Below, piece by piece: positions 1 to 10,653 of a DNA stretch of 64,000 nucleotides. Numbering within the stretch: the first letter of the stretch is position 1; every line of letters begins with the position of its first letter. The position numbers and the translations under genes were made by a program. The stretch is from Plantago ovata. Its lineage: Eukaryota; Streptophyta; Magnoliopsida; Lamiales; Plantaginaceae. The notes beneath the pieces are model-generated. The model worked only from the letters and a program-made list of their open reading frames with translations. It searched no databases and had not been told where the DNA came from. The stretch is from NCBI GenBank assembly GCA_028274465.1, contig CM051455.1:94186365-94250364 (forward strand), read 5' to 3'.

Positions 1-234
1 GGTGGTGCATGAATAGGCATAGGAGTCCTTACTTCAGGTGTACTCTAGCTCCTCCTCTTGGGTAATCCGCGACATTGTTGCAAGAGCCCGTGGATCGAAC
101 GCACCTCTAACGAGATCATTCTCCTTGACATGGTTGTAATCGATCCCCCTCCAATACTTCATAGTAATCATACGGGAGTGCTCCTCTCCCTTGGCATGGC
201 TCCTACAAACAACAGTTAGTACCTCGTATGACAC
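1..234 (-). pseudogene. A1 ORF2-like fragment
   Basis: The minus-strand reading frame matches the longer ORF of A2 at 46828-47244 (shared stretches such as NHVKE and LVRGAF), so it is the same module. A TGA at 34-36 replaces the tryptophan codon of A2, after which the match continues to the window edge. The frame opens on a GTG rather than an ATG. The first internal ATG is the methionine of the ITMKYW segment. I do not recognise the protein family. It lies in the slot where A3 has its ORF2. Confidence 0.5.
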
Positions 235-985
235 AAAACTGACTCATGCATATGCTAGTGTAAGAACGAAACACACAAGTGATAAAATCAACAATCGAGC
301 TCCCCAAATCCCTTATGTCTAGCCTAGCTTCTTCAACATGCAACATACCAATGTAACTACTACATGCGATACATCACATTATGCTCTTGCTAGACAACCA
401 ATAACCTAAATAACAAGGCTCAATTCATACCATAGAAGCGAAAAATTCTATCATCATAAATCCTCATACTCAACAATTATGCATTCTACCATCAAATCCA
501 TCATTATTACATCAATAAACACAATCATATGCAAGGAATCAAAGATAAAGATATATTGCATAACAAGATATATCATCTAGTAGCAAAATTCCCAAATCAA
601 CAATTCTAGCATAATTGAGCATGCAATTGATAGTAAATAATGCTTCTAATCACACAAACATCCTACCCATACATCATATAAGCCTAATTGAATCTCAAAT
701 TAGAAAACCCCCAAATTTCAAAAATTAGGGTTCATAAGAAGATACCTCAGATCAGGAAAATGAATGCACTAGGGTGAAATCTGTTCGGATGAAATGAAAG
801 AGCACGTAATGGGCTTCGATTGAAGCTATAGAACACTAAATTTGGTGGAGAAATGAAGGTTTTATGGTGATTTGAAGATAATTTCGCGAAATTCGGTTTT
901 TGGAGAGAAAGAGGTGAAGAGAATGAAGAAAATGAGCTAAAAAAGAGGAAATCCACGGTTTTAATCTTGAGAGATCGTGGGGCGA
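235..985 (-). other. Non-coding internal region of A1
   Basis: This AT-rich leader lies between the tRNA/LTR end and the ORF2-like fragment. It matches A2 at about 47245-47998 and, in reverse complement, A3 at about 8640-9350. I see no supported gene in it. It contains the splice-acceptor-like TTTGTAG just upstream of the ORF2 start that also occurs in A3. Its LTR-proximal end stops at the centre of a GGGGCGA/CTCGCCCC palindrome, where the tRNA copy is joined. Confidence 0.6.
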
Positions 986-1059
986 GTCATTGTAGTATAG
1001 TGATAAGTATCCCGCCTGTCACGCGGGTGACCCGGGTTCGTTCCCCGGCAACGGCGCCA
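986..1059 (+). tRNA. tRNA-Asp (GTC) reverse-transcribed copy with CCA, inside A1
   Basis: All 74 bases read as a near-complete tRNA-Asp: acceptor 5' arm GTCATTG, D-arm around TAGTATAGTGATAAG, anticodon stem-loop CCCGC-CTGTCAC-GCGGG with anticodon GTC, T-arm CCGGG-TTCGTTC-CCCGG, acceptor 3' arm CAACGGC, then G and CCA. Normal A-family elements keep only the last 18 bases (1042-1059) as the primer-binding site. The upstream 56 bases are the rest of the tRNA. At 1041, the position of the universally conserved A58, the base is T. Plant nuclear tRNA genes do not encode CCA, so the template was a mature tRNA. One base is missing near the D/anticodon stem junction and one acceptor pair is mismatched, so it is probably not a working tRNA gene. 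Confidence 0.88.
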
Positions 1060-1062
1060 GTT

Positions 1063-2325
1063 TGACGATCGCGCTGGATGTCCTGGTCCGACACAAATCA
1101 AATAAATTTGTTATTTAGCCAAAGGCAATTCACAACTACAACGAAAACCGTAGTGTAGCAGTAGAATAACCTCGAGTGTCGATCTCTAAGGACTATAACT
1201 AGCTTTATCTAATTTAACTAAAGAATATAAAACAGCAGACGGTTTAGCAAAGGTTTTTCTTAATAGATAATGGAGATTGGTGATAGTATGGTCCTTCAAA
1301 GCATAACGGGTTAATAATCATGCGTAAATTCCTCGGTCTTGCATGGAGATCTTTGATCAATGAATTGTCCTATTGTAATTATCAAACACTACGAAGATAT
1401 AGATTTAGATAGGTCGAAGACCAATGAATTGTCCAATTGTGTGCAATAATTAATCAACAATACGAAGATAGAGATTTAGATAGATCAAAGAAATAAAGCA
1501 ATAACACGGAGTATAATGCGCGATATAGCCATTAGCATAATTATCAACCCTTCGCTAAGAATTTACATACTACCACCAATGAGAAGTTTAGCTACTCATA
1601 GTTGTCATGCAATCAACAGAAATCATAGAAGAAAACATGTTGAAAGATATATAAAAATAAGTAGAAAAACTGTAAGATACAATGTTACCGAAGGTTGTCA
1701 GTCTCCGAAGAATCGCGATCTTATAAGCTCCAAACTGCTATGAAAAAGTGTCTCCTAAGCTATGAACCCCCTGAACAGGCTCTGGGAAGTTCCTACCTAA
1801 AACTACAGAGAAAGGTGAGAGAGAAGGTCTGGATAAGTATGAAAAATGGAGAAAAACTGAGCAACTATATATAGTGTTCGAATTGTGTGGGGCGAAGGGC
1901 CCCACACACCGGGCGAATCGCCCGGGCGACTCGCCTGGTTTGGGGCGATTCGCCCCACATCCCGGGCGATTCGACCGGAAGTAAAACTCGGAAAATTACG
2001 CGTTTTTGGATTTCTTCCCCTTTTCGGACTCAGTTTCTGACTTCTAGTGGCCCTCTAACCTCCAGATTCGACCCCTAGACTTCAAATCCTATCTGGAAAC
2101 CTTCAGATACTCCAATTAGGCTTCTGGAACACCAATTCCTTGTCTACTTCAATATAATTGCCCGGTAAACCTCGTTTTTCAACCAAAACCTGTAAAATAA
2201 AAACTAAAGGGAAACGTGACACTATTCTAATAAAATGCACTAAAATATAGCTAAATTAACATAGAGGATAGCTAAAATAGGTAAAAAAAAAGACTTAAAT
2301 GAAAGTGTAAAATACACATTCATCA
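1063..2325 (-). repeat. A1 5' LTR (1263 bp)
   Basis: The LTR starts TGACGATC on the plus strand and ends ATTCATCA, matching both A2 LTRs and the A3 5' LTR. On the minus strand it carries a palindromic TATA box (CTATATATAG, 1865-1874). A cluster of GGGCGA-type palindromes at about 1886-1978 lies immediately upstream of the TATA box in the direction of transcription. The tip next to the tRNA copy differs from A2 over about 30 bases (GATCGCGCTGG). The sister LTR lies outside the window, so age cannot be estimated here. Confidence 0.88.
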
Positions 2326-3495
2326 ATGGCTGATCAGGTAAACAGTCCTACCTCTGACTCTGACTCAGAAAGTGAAGACGAGATTGACTTTGACAAGATT
2401 CAAGGAGAAATTGAAAGATTTGAGAAAACTCTGAGCAAACAGCAAGAGAAACTACATAATGCGGAGACTCTGACCAAGTAGACTACTGAAAAGTATGTCT
2501 TGCTGAAGGAAGAGACAAAAAAGAAAGATGCTGAAATAGTGCATCTTAAGAAGTTGATTGCTGAAGCTACAGAGAAGAATTCTCAGATGGCAATAGAATT
2601 GGAAGAATATCAGTCCTTAATTCTAAAGTTACTTGCTGAAATCCAAGAAATGAAAAGGATGAAAATCAATTTCAAATCTTATGCTGATGCAAGTAATATG
2701 CTGACTGAACTAAACTCTTATCTGAGAGATCCATCTCAAAAAGAATGTTTAGGTGCAATGTATGAAGGTGATGATGTAATAATCTTGAGTAAAGACAAAT
2801 CACCAATTTCCTTTGTACGTGCTACTGATAATGGTCAACCAGAACTCTATCAGTTTGGTCAATCTAAGGTTGCTGAAAAATGCAATCAAGTACCTACGAC
2901 TGTAAAGCCCGTTGTTGCTACTCAAAGTAACAAGACTTTAAAAGGAAAACAGGTTGCTGAAAAGCAAACTGTAAAGAAAAAGGATGTTGTAAAGCATTCC
3001 GCCAAACAAGTTGCTGAAAAGCAATTTGTTAAGTCAAAAGGCAAGATTACTAAAAGTAATCAGAAGACCTTTGCTGACAAACCTGAATCAAGTAAGGTTG
3101 CTGAGACAAAAGCTCAGCATTCTCCAAAAAGTGGACTCGGTTTTAAAACCAAGCGAAGTCAACTTTTTCACGAGTATAAGCAAAGTCAGCAAAGAGACTT
3201 CAAAGAGATGAACAAAACCAAGCCTAAGAGTTCTGACAAGACTCAAAACGCTCGGGCTAGAAAGAACCTTGCTAGAAAAGAACTTACTGAAAAGTATGTT
3301 CAGCAAAAAGGTCAACCGAGCAAGACACCACATCATAAAGTGGATTTGATCAGCACGAATCAAAAGTCGTTCGGCTCAAAACCTCCTAGTTCCTCAGCAA
3401 GTAGAAAACAAGTCAAAGTTGAAAAACTTAAGACTTGGGTTTCCACTGGATGCATTCATGAACATGTTAATGGACATCCAATATTGGATACTTAA
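2326..3495 (+). pseudogene. E: SIRE-like copia gag, C-terminal part, broken
   Basis: The open frame runs from 2326 to a stop at 3495 with one internal TAG (2479-2481). It aligns residue by residue with the gag of element C at about 56243-57400. Visible features are an acidic Ser/Asp/Glu tract, a long Lys/Glu-rich coiled-coil segment, then a basic Lys/Ser/Gln-rich tail with repeated VAEKQ units. The N-terminal gag domain and the zinc knuckle would lie upstream and are absent because A1 inserted at 2325. The protein should be a capsid-type Gag with a long C-terminal extension, as seen in SIRE/Maximus-lineage elements. Confidence 0.8.
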
Positions 3496-3510
3496 CTTGT
3501 TTGCTCTTGA

Positions 3511-4687
3511 TTGTGCAAATTTCAGCCACGGAGACAAACGATGCAATCTGGCACTTTAAGTGGTTGTGGAAAGCACATGACGGGCAACAAGAATAACCTT
3601 ATAAACTATAGACGGTGGTCTAAAGGTCCAACAATAAGGTTTGCTGGTGGAGGCTCTGGTTCTACAAAAGCCTACAATAAGCTGTCTAAAAAGGCACTTG
3701 TAGTTGGATTACCTAAGGTTAATTTCAAGAAGGATGGTGTTTGCAATGCATGTCAGCAAAGAAAGCAAACCAAATCTTCTTTTAAGAACAAGGCAGTACC
3801 GTCAACTACAAAACCTTTACAACTCTTGCACATGGACTTGTTTGAATCTTCTTCAACAAGCTATGGTGGTAAGAAGTATGGTCTGGTGGTGGTAGATGAC
3901 TATTCAAGATTCACTTGGGTAGTATTTATCAAACACAAATCTGAAACAAGGACTGAAATACCTAACTTGCTTGAAGTCATGAAAAATGACAAGGTAAAAG
4001 TCATAAGGACAGACCATGGTACTGAGTTTTAAACCAGTACATAACTGAGTATTGCACTTCAAAAGGCATACAACATCAGTTATCCTTAGTAAGGACACCA
4101 CAACAAAACGGTGTTGTTGAAAAGAAGAATCGCACCCTAAAAGAAGCCGCAAGAACAATGCTTGCTGACACTGAAATAATTGAGGCTTACTGGGTTGAAG
4201 CGATTAATACCGCCTGTTACACTCAAAACAAATGTCTGATTACTAAGGAATACAACAAAACTCGTTATGAGTTATTTGTTGGAAGACCTCCTAATATCAC
4301 CCGTCTAAGAGTATTTGGTTGTAAGTGTTTCGTTCTTAAGAACGATAGAGAATACCTAATAACATTTCAACCAAAGGCAGACGAAGCGATATTTCTTGGT
4401 TACTCCTTGCATAGTAAAGCTTATAGAGTTTACAACAAAAAGGCACAAAAGATCAAAGAATCAGTGCATGGTGTATTCTACGAAAAGTCACAAGGAGTGC
4501 CTGCTGAAGAAGAAATATCAGAATGAATGAAGAAGCTAATCATACATGAGCAAAGAACTGAATCTGATGCTAGGAAAATCAAGTCAATTGAACTAAATGA
4601 TGATTCTGACAATGACTCTCCTCCTCCAAGTCATGACAAGATAAATATAGTTCATGACAAAGAATTTCCAGCAAAAGACGCAGTTGC
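3511..4687 (+). pseudogene. E: SIRE-like copia pol fragment (protease, integrase start)
   Basis: Fragments in order are the region around the protease (SGCGKHMTGN), the integrase zinc-binding end (VCNACQQRKQTKSSF), the integrase core (LLHMDLFESSS, VVVDDYSRFTWVVF, IRTDHGTEF), a broken stretch at 4030-4157, then the integrase C-terminal region ([15 protein letters not shown]). Relative to C, about 300 bases are missing between about 3675 and 3690 (ACAAAAG joined to AATAAGCTGTC), which removes the pre-integrase segment. There are several stops and frameshifts. It ends where A3 inserted, after GTTGC (4683-4687). Reverse transcriptase and RNase H are not in the window for this copy. Confidence 0.8.
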
Positions 4688-5888
4688 TGATGAACGTGTA
4701 TTTTACACTTTCATTTGAGTCTTTTTTCACCAATTTAGCTATCCTCTATGATTATTTAGCTATATTTTAGTGCATTGTATTAGAATAGTGTCACGTTTCA
4801 CTTTAGTTTGTATTTTACAGGTTTTGGGTGAAAAACGAGGTTTTCCGGGCAATTATATTGAAGAGAATGAAGAATTGGTCTTCCAGGGACATTCTTGGAG
4901 TATCTAGAAGATTCTGGATAGGATTTGAAGTCTAGGGGTCGAGTCTGAAGGCTAAAAGGTCACTAGAAGGCAAAAACCGAGTCCGAAAAGGAAAAGAAAT
5001 CCAAAAATGCGTCGAAAACGCGTCACCTGCCGACTGGATCTCCCGGGCGATTCGCCCGGGACGTGGGGCGGTTCGCCCCACACCAGGCGATTCACCCGGT
5101 GTGTGGGGCGACTCGCCCCACACCTGCCGAACCCCTATATATAGTTGCTCAGTTTTCTCCGTTTTGCATACTTTCTTAGACCTTTTTTCACACCTTTCTC
5201 ATTAGTTTTAGGTAGGAATTCTCCAGAGCCTGTTCTAGGAATTCTTCGCATAGGAGATACTTTTTCTTATCGTTTTGGAGCTTGTGAGATCGCGATTCTT
5301 CGGAGATTGACAACCTTCGGTAACATTGTATCTCAGATTTTATACTTTATATTTATTTATCTTTCAACATGTTTTCATTCAATCTTGCTATGATTTATGT
5401 TGATTGCATGACATCTATGAGTAGCTAAATTTATCGTTGGTGATAGTATGTGATTTCTTAGCGAAGGGTTAATAATTATGTTGATGGCGGTAAAGCGAAT
5501 CAGACTTTGAGTTATTGTTTTATTTCTTTGATCTATCTAAGCCCTCTATCTTCGTAGTGTTGAATAATAACGGAACACATTGGACAATTCATTGATCAAC
5601 GATCTCAATGCAAAACGATCGGGTACTTCATGCATGATTATTAACCTGCTATGCTTTGAATGATCATACTATCACTAACTTCCATTATCTGATAAGAAAA
5701 ACCTGTGCTAAGTCGTTTGTTGATTTTATAGTTTAAGTTAGATTAGATAAAGCTAGTTATAGTCCTTAGAGATCGACACTCGAGGTTATTTTACTGCTAC
5801 ACTACGGTTTTCGTGGTAGTTGTGAATTGCCTTTGGCTAAATACAAATTTATTTGATTAATTAGAATCTGACAAATTCCGGTTCATCA
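4688..5888 (+). repeat. A3 5' LTR (1201 bp)
   Basis: It begins TGATGAACG and ends GGTTCATCA, the reverse complement of the A1 and A2 LTRs. The palindromic GGGCGA/TCGCCC cluster occupies about 5040-5120, with the TATA box immediately downstream at 5135-5144. It inserted into the integrase C-terminal region of element E. Confidence 0.9.
5135..5144 (+). promoter_or_regulatory. TATA box of the A3 LTR
   Basis: CTATATATAG is conserved at the same place in all A-family LTRs in the window (also 1865-1874 in A1, and the corresponding sites in A2 near 44356 and 51412). It is preceded directly by GC-rich palindromes. Transcription would start roughly 30 bases downstream, giving an R-U5 region of about 700 bases. 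The start site itself is inferred. Confidence 0.55.
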
Positions 5889-5891
5889 AAT

Positions 5892-5907
5892 TGGCGCCGT
5901 TGCCGGG
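5892..5907 (+). promoter_or_regulatory. Primer-binding site, tRNA-Asp (A3)
   Basis: TGGCGCCGTTGCCGGG is complementary to the 3' end of tRNA-Asp and lies three bases after the LTR. tRNA-Asp priming is typical of Athila-type Ty3/gypsy elements. The A1 copy extends this same site into the entire tRNA. Confidence 0.85.
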
Positions 5908-6032
5908 CACTATACTCCTTTTTTCTGTTTAGCTTTTATATATTTTCAGCATTCAATTCCTAGTTTTAGTTGTTTTTGTTATTTCTATTTGATCTCTCTG
6001 ATACTCCTTTCTTAGCTTGTTACAGATAGTGT

Positions 6033-8190
6033 ATGCGACATACACGATCTAGGGGAACACCTTGCTGATTCAATTGCTGAAATCGACAGAATCTACCACC
6101 AAAGAAGGCGACTACTTCAAAGACGTGAACTAGAGGAAATAGAGGATACCGATTTCTCTGAATCTCTACACAGTCTTTTCAAGGCAATCGACGGAATGGC
6201 AGAAGCTAGACCACTGAAAGCATGGGTTCAACCCTCCAAGGATCGAATGAGGGGACCGGCGATTGTCCTTTCGTCTGCAACTCGTGATCTGGAAATCAAG
6301 AACCACGCGTTCCAACAACTTCTGAGGTTCTATGGCTTAGCAAGGGAAGATGTGATGGGGTACTTGCACGATATCGATTATTTCGTCAACCAACTCCCAC
6401 GACCCGGAGCTGAAATAACAACGGATGAGTTGAGGATGAAGGTTTTTGCTATGGGACTTGGCGAACAGAGCCAAGTCATGGTTGAGTTGTCTACCGGCGG
6501 GATCGCTGGACACTTGGGAGAAGGTTTTTTCAGCTTTCATGGAGAAATACTTCCCTCACACCTTGACTACCGCGCTTAAGGCGCAAATCACTGGGTTCAA
6601 ACAACACTATGATGGTCTATCTACACCGCGTTTGAGAGGTTCCAAGACCTCATGAACAAGTGCCCTCACCATGGTTTTGAGCTTTCGGATCTAGTCCAAC
6701 ACTTCTACAATGGACTAACCTTCGAGAAACAACAAGTGGTGGATTTCCAATGCCGTGGCAATATTTGGGAGGAAACCGCAGAAGCCGTCTGGGTGGTTTT
6801 CGAAAGGCTTGCTAAGGGTTCGCAATTCAAAGATCCAAGAGAAATTGTTAGGAGACGTGGACCTGAAGCTCCACCTACTCAAGAGGCCCCTATGTATGGG
6901 GGGAGTGAGGATCGATTCGAGTGCTTTACCAACGAGTTGAAACAAGTCCTCAAGAACTCCGCAGGAACAACTATGTCAAATGAGGTTTGCCGAATATGCA
7001 AGAACTATGGGCATGAAGCTCATATGTGTAGATCGGAGCTTGCCTATGATGATGGCAGTTGGGTTCACGGAGGAGAAGAGGAAGCCTTTGCTACGGAATT
7101 TGGTACTCAAGAAGCTAGCTACGGACAAGATGGTAGGAATCCTCGAGGTGGATTTTGGAGAAGAGGATTCCTGAACAATCAATGATATGCACCGGCTAGC
7201 CAAACTTATGGCCCTAACCAAGACCGTAGTAGGCTTAACTATGGTAATGATCACTGCGAAAATCCCGCTCCGAAAGAGCAACCGAAGTCGAAGACAGCTC
7301 TACCCATGGAGAACTTGCAAAAGATGGTTGATCACACCCAAAGTTTTCTTAAGCGTTATGAAGAAGATTCCAAGAAAACTAGGGCGAGGCTTGATCGTTT
7401 GGAAGAGAGCACTAGGCTTGCCCATCAAAAGATGCAAGAGTTGATTGTCCGAGGAGCAAGTAGGGAGCAAGGGAAGCTGCCTAGCAACACTGATAAGTCG
7501 ATGTCCATTACCTTGGTGGGTGATCTACCTGTTGAAATCACCATCAAGAAGGTTGCTAAGTGTGAGCATTGCAAGGATGAAGAACCCCCACTAGCCAAGG
7601 AAGAAGAGAAGGACCTTGGTTCTGATGAGAGTGAAGAGGAGCAAGAGGATCCCGAGCCAATCCCTCAAAGTTTCGATGTTAAGGTCGGGATTGGTGAACT
7701 TGAAGATGTTCGTGCTACACTAGATACGGGATCTTACTCTAATATGCTCCCACTGAATGTGTTCGAGAAGAGTAGCCTTGGTAAACTATCTGAGCATAAG
7801 GCTATTGCGCAATTGGCGGATGGATCCTTTGTGAGACCCGAAGGCGTTGTGAAGAATGTATTGGTTAAGATTGGTGAAGCTTCTGTGTACACCAGTTTTG
7901 TAGTTATGCCGGCGTCTACACCTAGGATGGGGTATGTTGTTCTCTTGGGGCGAACGTTCTTGACTAAACTACGCTCCATGATAGACATCTACCGAAGGAC
8001 TTGCACCATTGAGGTTGATGGCAAGCGACATGTGTTGCGAGCCATATCTGGTCCACATAATCACTTCGATGCTTCTCACACCATTAACTACTTTGGTCTT
8101 GCTGTCTATGTTCATTCTCATTCGCAGGTTCGTGGCATGAGGAGGAGATCCATGAAGGGGAAGTCTAGTACCATCAAGAAGAAGAGCTAG
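6033..8190 (+). pseudogene. A3 Gag with retropepsin-like domain, broken
   Basis: The ATG at 6033 starts a protein that matches A2 Gag. It carries frameshifts at about 6056, at about 6464 (one extra A) and at about 6605 (returning), plus an in-frame TGA at 7183-7185. Segments in order are an N-terminal region, a Retrotrans_gag-type core (MEKYFPHTLTTALKAQ; KCPHHGFEL; FYNGL), a CCHC-like region (VCRICKNYGHEAHMC, about 6987-7031), a coiled coil (about 7310-7440), an acidic stretch, and a retropepsin-like domain at about 7690-8000 with active-site LDTGSYSNML. No pol follows. The core wording is typical of Athila Gag. The lesions make a full-length product impossible. Confidence 0.85.
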
Positions 8191-8455
8191 GCGCAAGAAG
8201 GAGTCGAGTCAAAGACTATAAACAATGGCGCTATCCGGGAGACAACCCGGAGTTTTTTATCGCTTTTTTACCGCTTTATTGCATGCATTCATACATTCAA
8301 CAATTTGCTCTTCATATGTGAATTTGTTCGTCTCTGTGTCGTTTGTGCTTATGTTTATGTTTGAGTGAACTTTTTCGAGTGATTTTATGAGTAAAATGGT
8401 TTTCGGGGATTAAAAACTGAGTTTTTTCGGAAGATTTCGTCTCCCCACCTCTGGA

Positions 8456-8573
8456 GATGGGGGGTGAATCGCCCCACATGACCAGAGAGTTCCGCGCTCT
8501 ATGGATGTGGGGGGCGATTCGCCCCACACGGGACGGATCGCCCCAAACACGGGGCGACTCGCCCCGTAGTTCC
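8456..8573 (+). repeat. Internal cluster of GGGGCGATTCGCCCC palindromes (A3)
   Basis: Several near-perfect palindromes of the type GGGGCGATTCGCCCC lie between the end of gag and ORF2. The same type of cluster lies just upstream of the LTR TATA box. A2 has the equivalent at about 47988-48065. The flanks here are AT-rich and non-coding. Confidence 0.8.
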
Positions 8574-9357
8574 ATCAAGAAGAAAAACAGGGGTCACCCC
8601 CCATTTTTCTCATTTCTCCATCTTCTTCACCTTCTTACTCCAAAAAAAATCCCAAAAACTCAAAATTTCTTCAATCTGTCATAAAATCGTCATTTTTTCA
8701 CCAAATTGTGTGTTCTTTAGCTTCAATCGAAGCCCGTTACGTGCTCTTTCTTTTCATCCGAACAAATTTCTTCCTAGTTCATTCATTTGTCAGATTTGAG
8801 GTAATCTCATATAAACCCTAATTTTTCAAATTTGGGGGTCTTTTTTATTTATGCTTCAATTAAGCTTATATGATGTATGGGTTGATGATTTGTGTGATTA
8901 GAAACGTTATTCACTATCAATTGCATGTTCAATTATGCTTGGTTTGTTGGATTGAGAATTTTGCCTACTAGATGTCTATGTCTTAAGGTGCAATGTTTCT
9001 TTTCCTTTCATTCCATGTTTTAAGTTGTGTTTGTTGATGTGATAATGATGGGCATGATGGTAGAATGCATAATTGATGAAGTTGAGGATTTATGATGCTA
9101 GATTTTTTGCTACTATGGTATGAATTGAGCCTTATGATTTAGGGCTATTGGTTGTCTAGCAAGAGCTTAATATGATATATTACATGTCTTTGATATGTTG
9201 GTAAGTTTCTTTTTAGTTCTAGAAGTAGCTAGACTAGACATGGAGGTTTTGAGGAGTTCGATTGTTTTAGATATCACTCGTGTGTTCACTCTTGCATTTG
9301 CATATGCATATATCTGTTTTGTGTCATACAAGATACTAATTGCTGTTTGTAGGAACC
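8574..9357 (+). other. Non-coding leader before A3 ORF2
   Basis: This T-rich leader is shared with A1 and A2. It ends in TGCTGTTTGTAG, a good plant splice acceptor, six bases before the ORF2 ATG, so ORF2 may be expressed from a spliced transcript. No gene is seen in it. Confidence 0.55.
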
Positions 9358-10653
9358 ATGGCTCCACGAGACAAGAAGAAAGCTGGCTCAAGCAAGAGGG
9401 GTAAGGGGGAAGCATCAAGCTCCCAACCTTCCCACGAGCTGTTCGAATTGTCTCTTGCCGCAATCGACGTCCGACAGAGGTTCGAAGCGGAGCTATCTCA
9501 AGGCGGGCGATCAATTATACCGGACAGAAGGATAGACATTCCGGATGGACTAGCTCACAGGGCAGGTTACAAGACGCCCTCCCGTCTGGCAAGGAAAAGG
9601 AATTGAGGTTGGTTTACTTCCAACCGATTCAAGGGGTACGATACGAGCCTCCTCCATGAGTTATATGCTGGTTACACTGATCTTGAGGAGAAGGAGGGGG
9701 TACTCGTTCGAGGCGTAATTGTGCCATGGACACCGGCCTCAATTTCTGCATTCATCCATTTAGGGGAACGAGAGTTCACCGGAAGCAACCACTCCTACGT
9801 GTATTCGAGGGCCACTAGGGGGATCGGAAGTTCCATCACAGGTGTGATTTGCAACAAGGAATATAGGTATCCAGATACCGGAGCACAACCTGGACGAATC
9901 CATCAGAGTGACCTTAGCATCGAGGCTAAGGTGGTTATGAAATTCTGCATTTTCAACTTGATCCCTAGAATGAATGACACGTGGATACAGCCGAATTATG
10001 CCGAGCTCCTCTACTGCTTGATAGGCAAGCATCGAATAGACATCGGTCAGATCATGTATGCCGAATATGAGCGCCATTGGGAGAAGAAGAAGAAGCCCTT
10101 CATTTTTCTGAGCTTCATCACAGCATATTGCAAATATCACGGGGTCGAGGACATTGATGAGGGGGATTGCGACGTCGCTGTCCTTTCCCCTTCGACTATT
10201 GATGTGCAGCTGACTAGGTATCAAATGAAGAACCCCACAGCTGCTGCTGCTGATGTTGAAGCTTCCCTCCAACGGACTGATTCTGACGATGATAATGATT
10301 ATGAGGATGAGGATGCTACGGATGGCCGAGTTCCTATCCCGGATATTCCCTTTGTCCGTAGAGCACCACATGCACCGCCTCGAGTACCACATGGGTCTCA
10401 AGGTTTTGACTTCTTTGATTTTCGGGCCCACTTTGATGCTAGTGTTGCAGCCTTGACCAATACTATCCAAGGAATGCGACATGGCCTTGATGGACACATT
10501 GCCCAGCGCAACCGCGATTGGGAGATGATTGAGGAGCATCGCCGGAATGAGAGGCAGATAATGTGGGTGAAGCAACAACTCATCCAACAGCAACATGATC
10601 TCCTGTCTGACATGTGGAGAGACTATTATGGGGATAACAATCCCGATAATTAG
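9358..10653 (+). pseudogene. A3 ORF2, putative plant-transposon protein, one nonsense codon
   Basis: One frame of 432 codons runs from ATG 9358 to TAG 10653, interrupted only by TGA at 9604-9606. It starts with a basic, Ser/Lys-rich N-terminus, followed by a globular middle (LVRGVIVPWTPASISAFIHL; WIQPNYAELLYCLIGKH), an acidic linker (DDDNDYEDED), and a C-terminal Gln/Arg-rich helix that may form a coiled coil. From memory it resembles the 'putative plant transposon protein' (Transposase_32-type) ORFs found in the second-ORF slot of Athila-like elements, whose function is unknown to me. A1 and A2 carry a different ORF in this slot. Confidence 0.7.

Larger units (their letters stand above)
1..2325 (-). 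mobile_element. A1: Athila-like LTR retrotransposon lacking gag, truncated by window edge
   Basis: Read on the minus strand, this is LTR (2325 to 1063), then an antisense tRNA-Asp where the primer-binding site should be, then internal sequence that leaves the window at base 1. Bases 1-985 match element A2 at about 47012-47998 almost base for base. Everything A2 has between its primer-binding site and about 47998, including all of gag, is missing here. The right flank ATGGC (2326-2330) is probably one half of a 5-bp target duplication, and the other half lies outside the window. The insertion split SIRE-like element E. The Athila-like assignment rests on the tRNA-Asp primer and on the gag of the sister copies. 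A1 encodes neither gag nor pol within the window. Confidence 0.85.

Noticed and set aside
986..1059. An ordinary functional tRNA-Asp gene
   Set aside because: CCA is present in the DNA, the conserved A58 is T, an acceptor pair is lost, and it abuts the LTR exactly where the primer site lies.
1516..1743. Plus-strand 75-codon frame, repeated at 51059-51301
   Set aside because: It lies within the A-family LTR and runs antisense to the element. It breaks in the third LTR copy (44000-44230).
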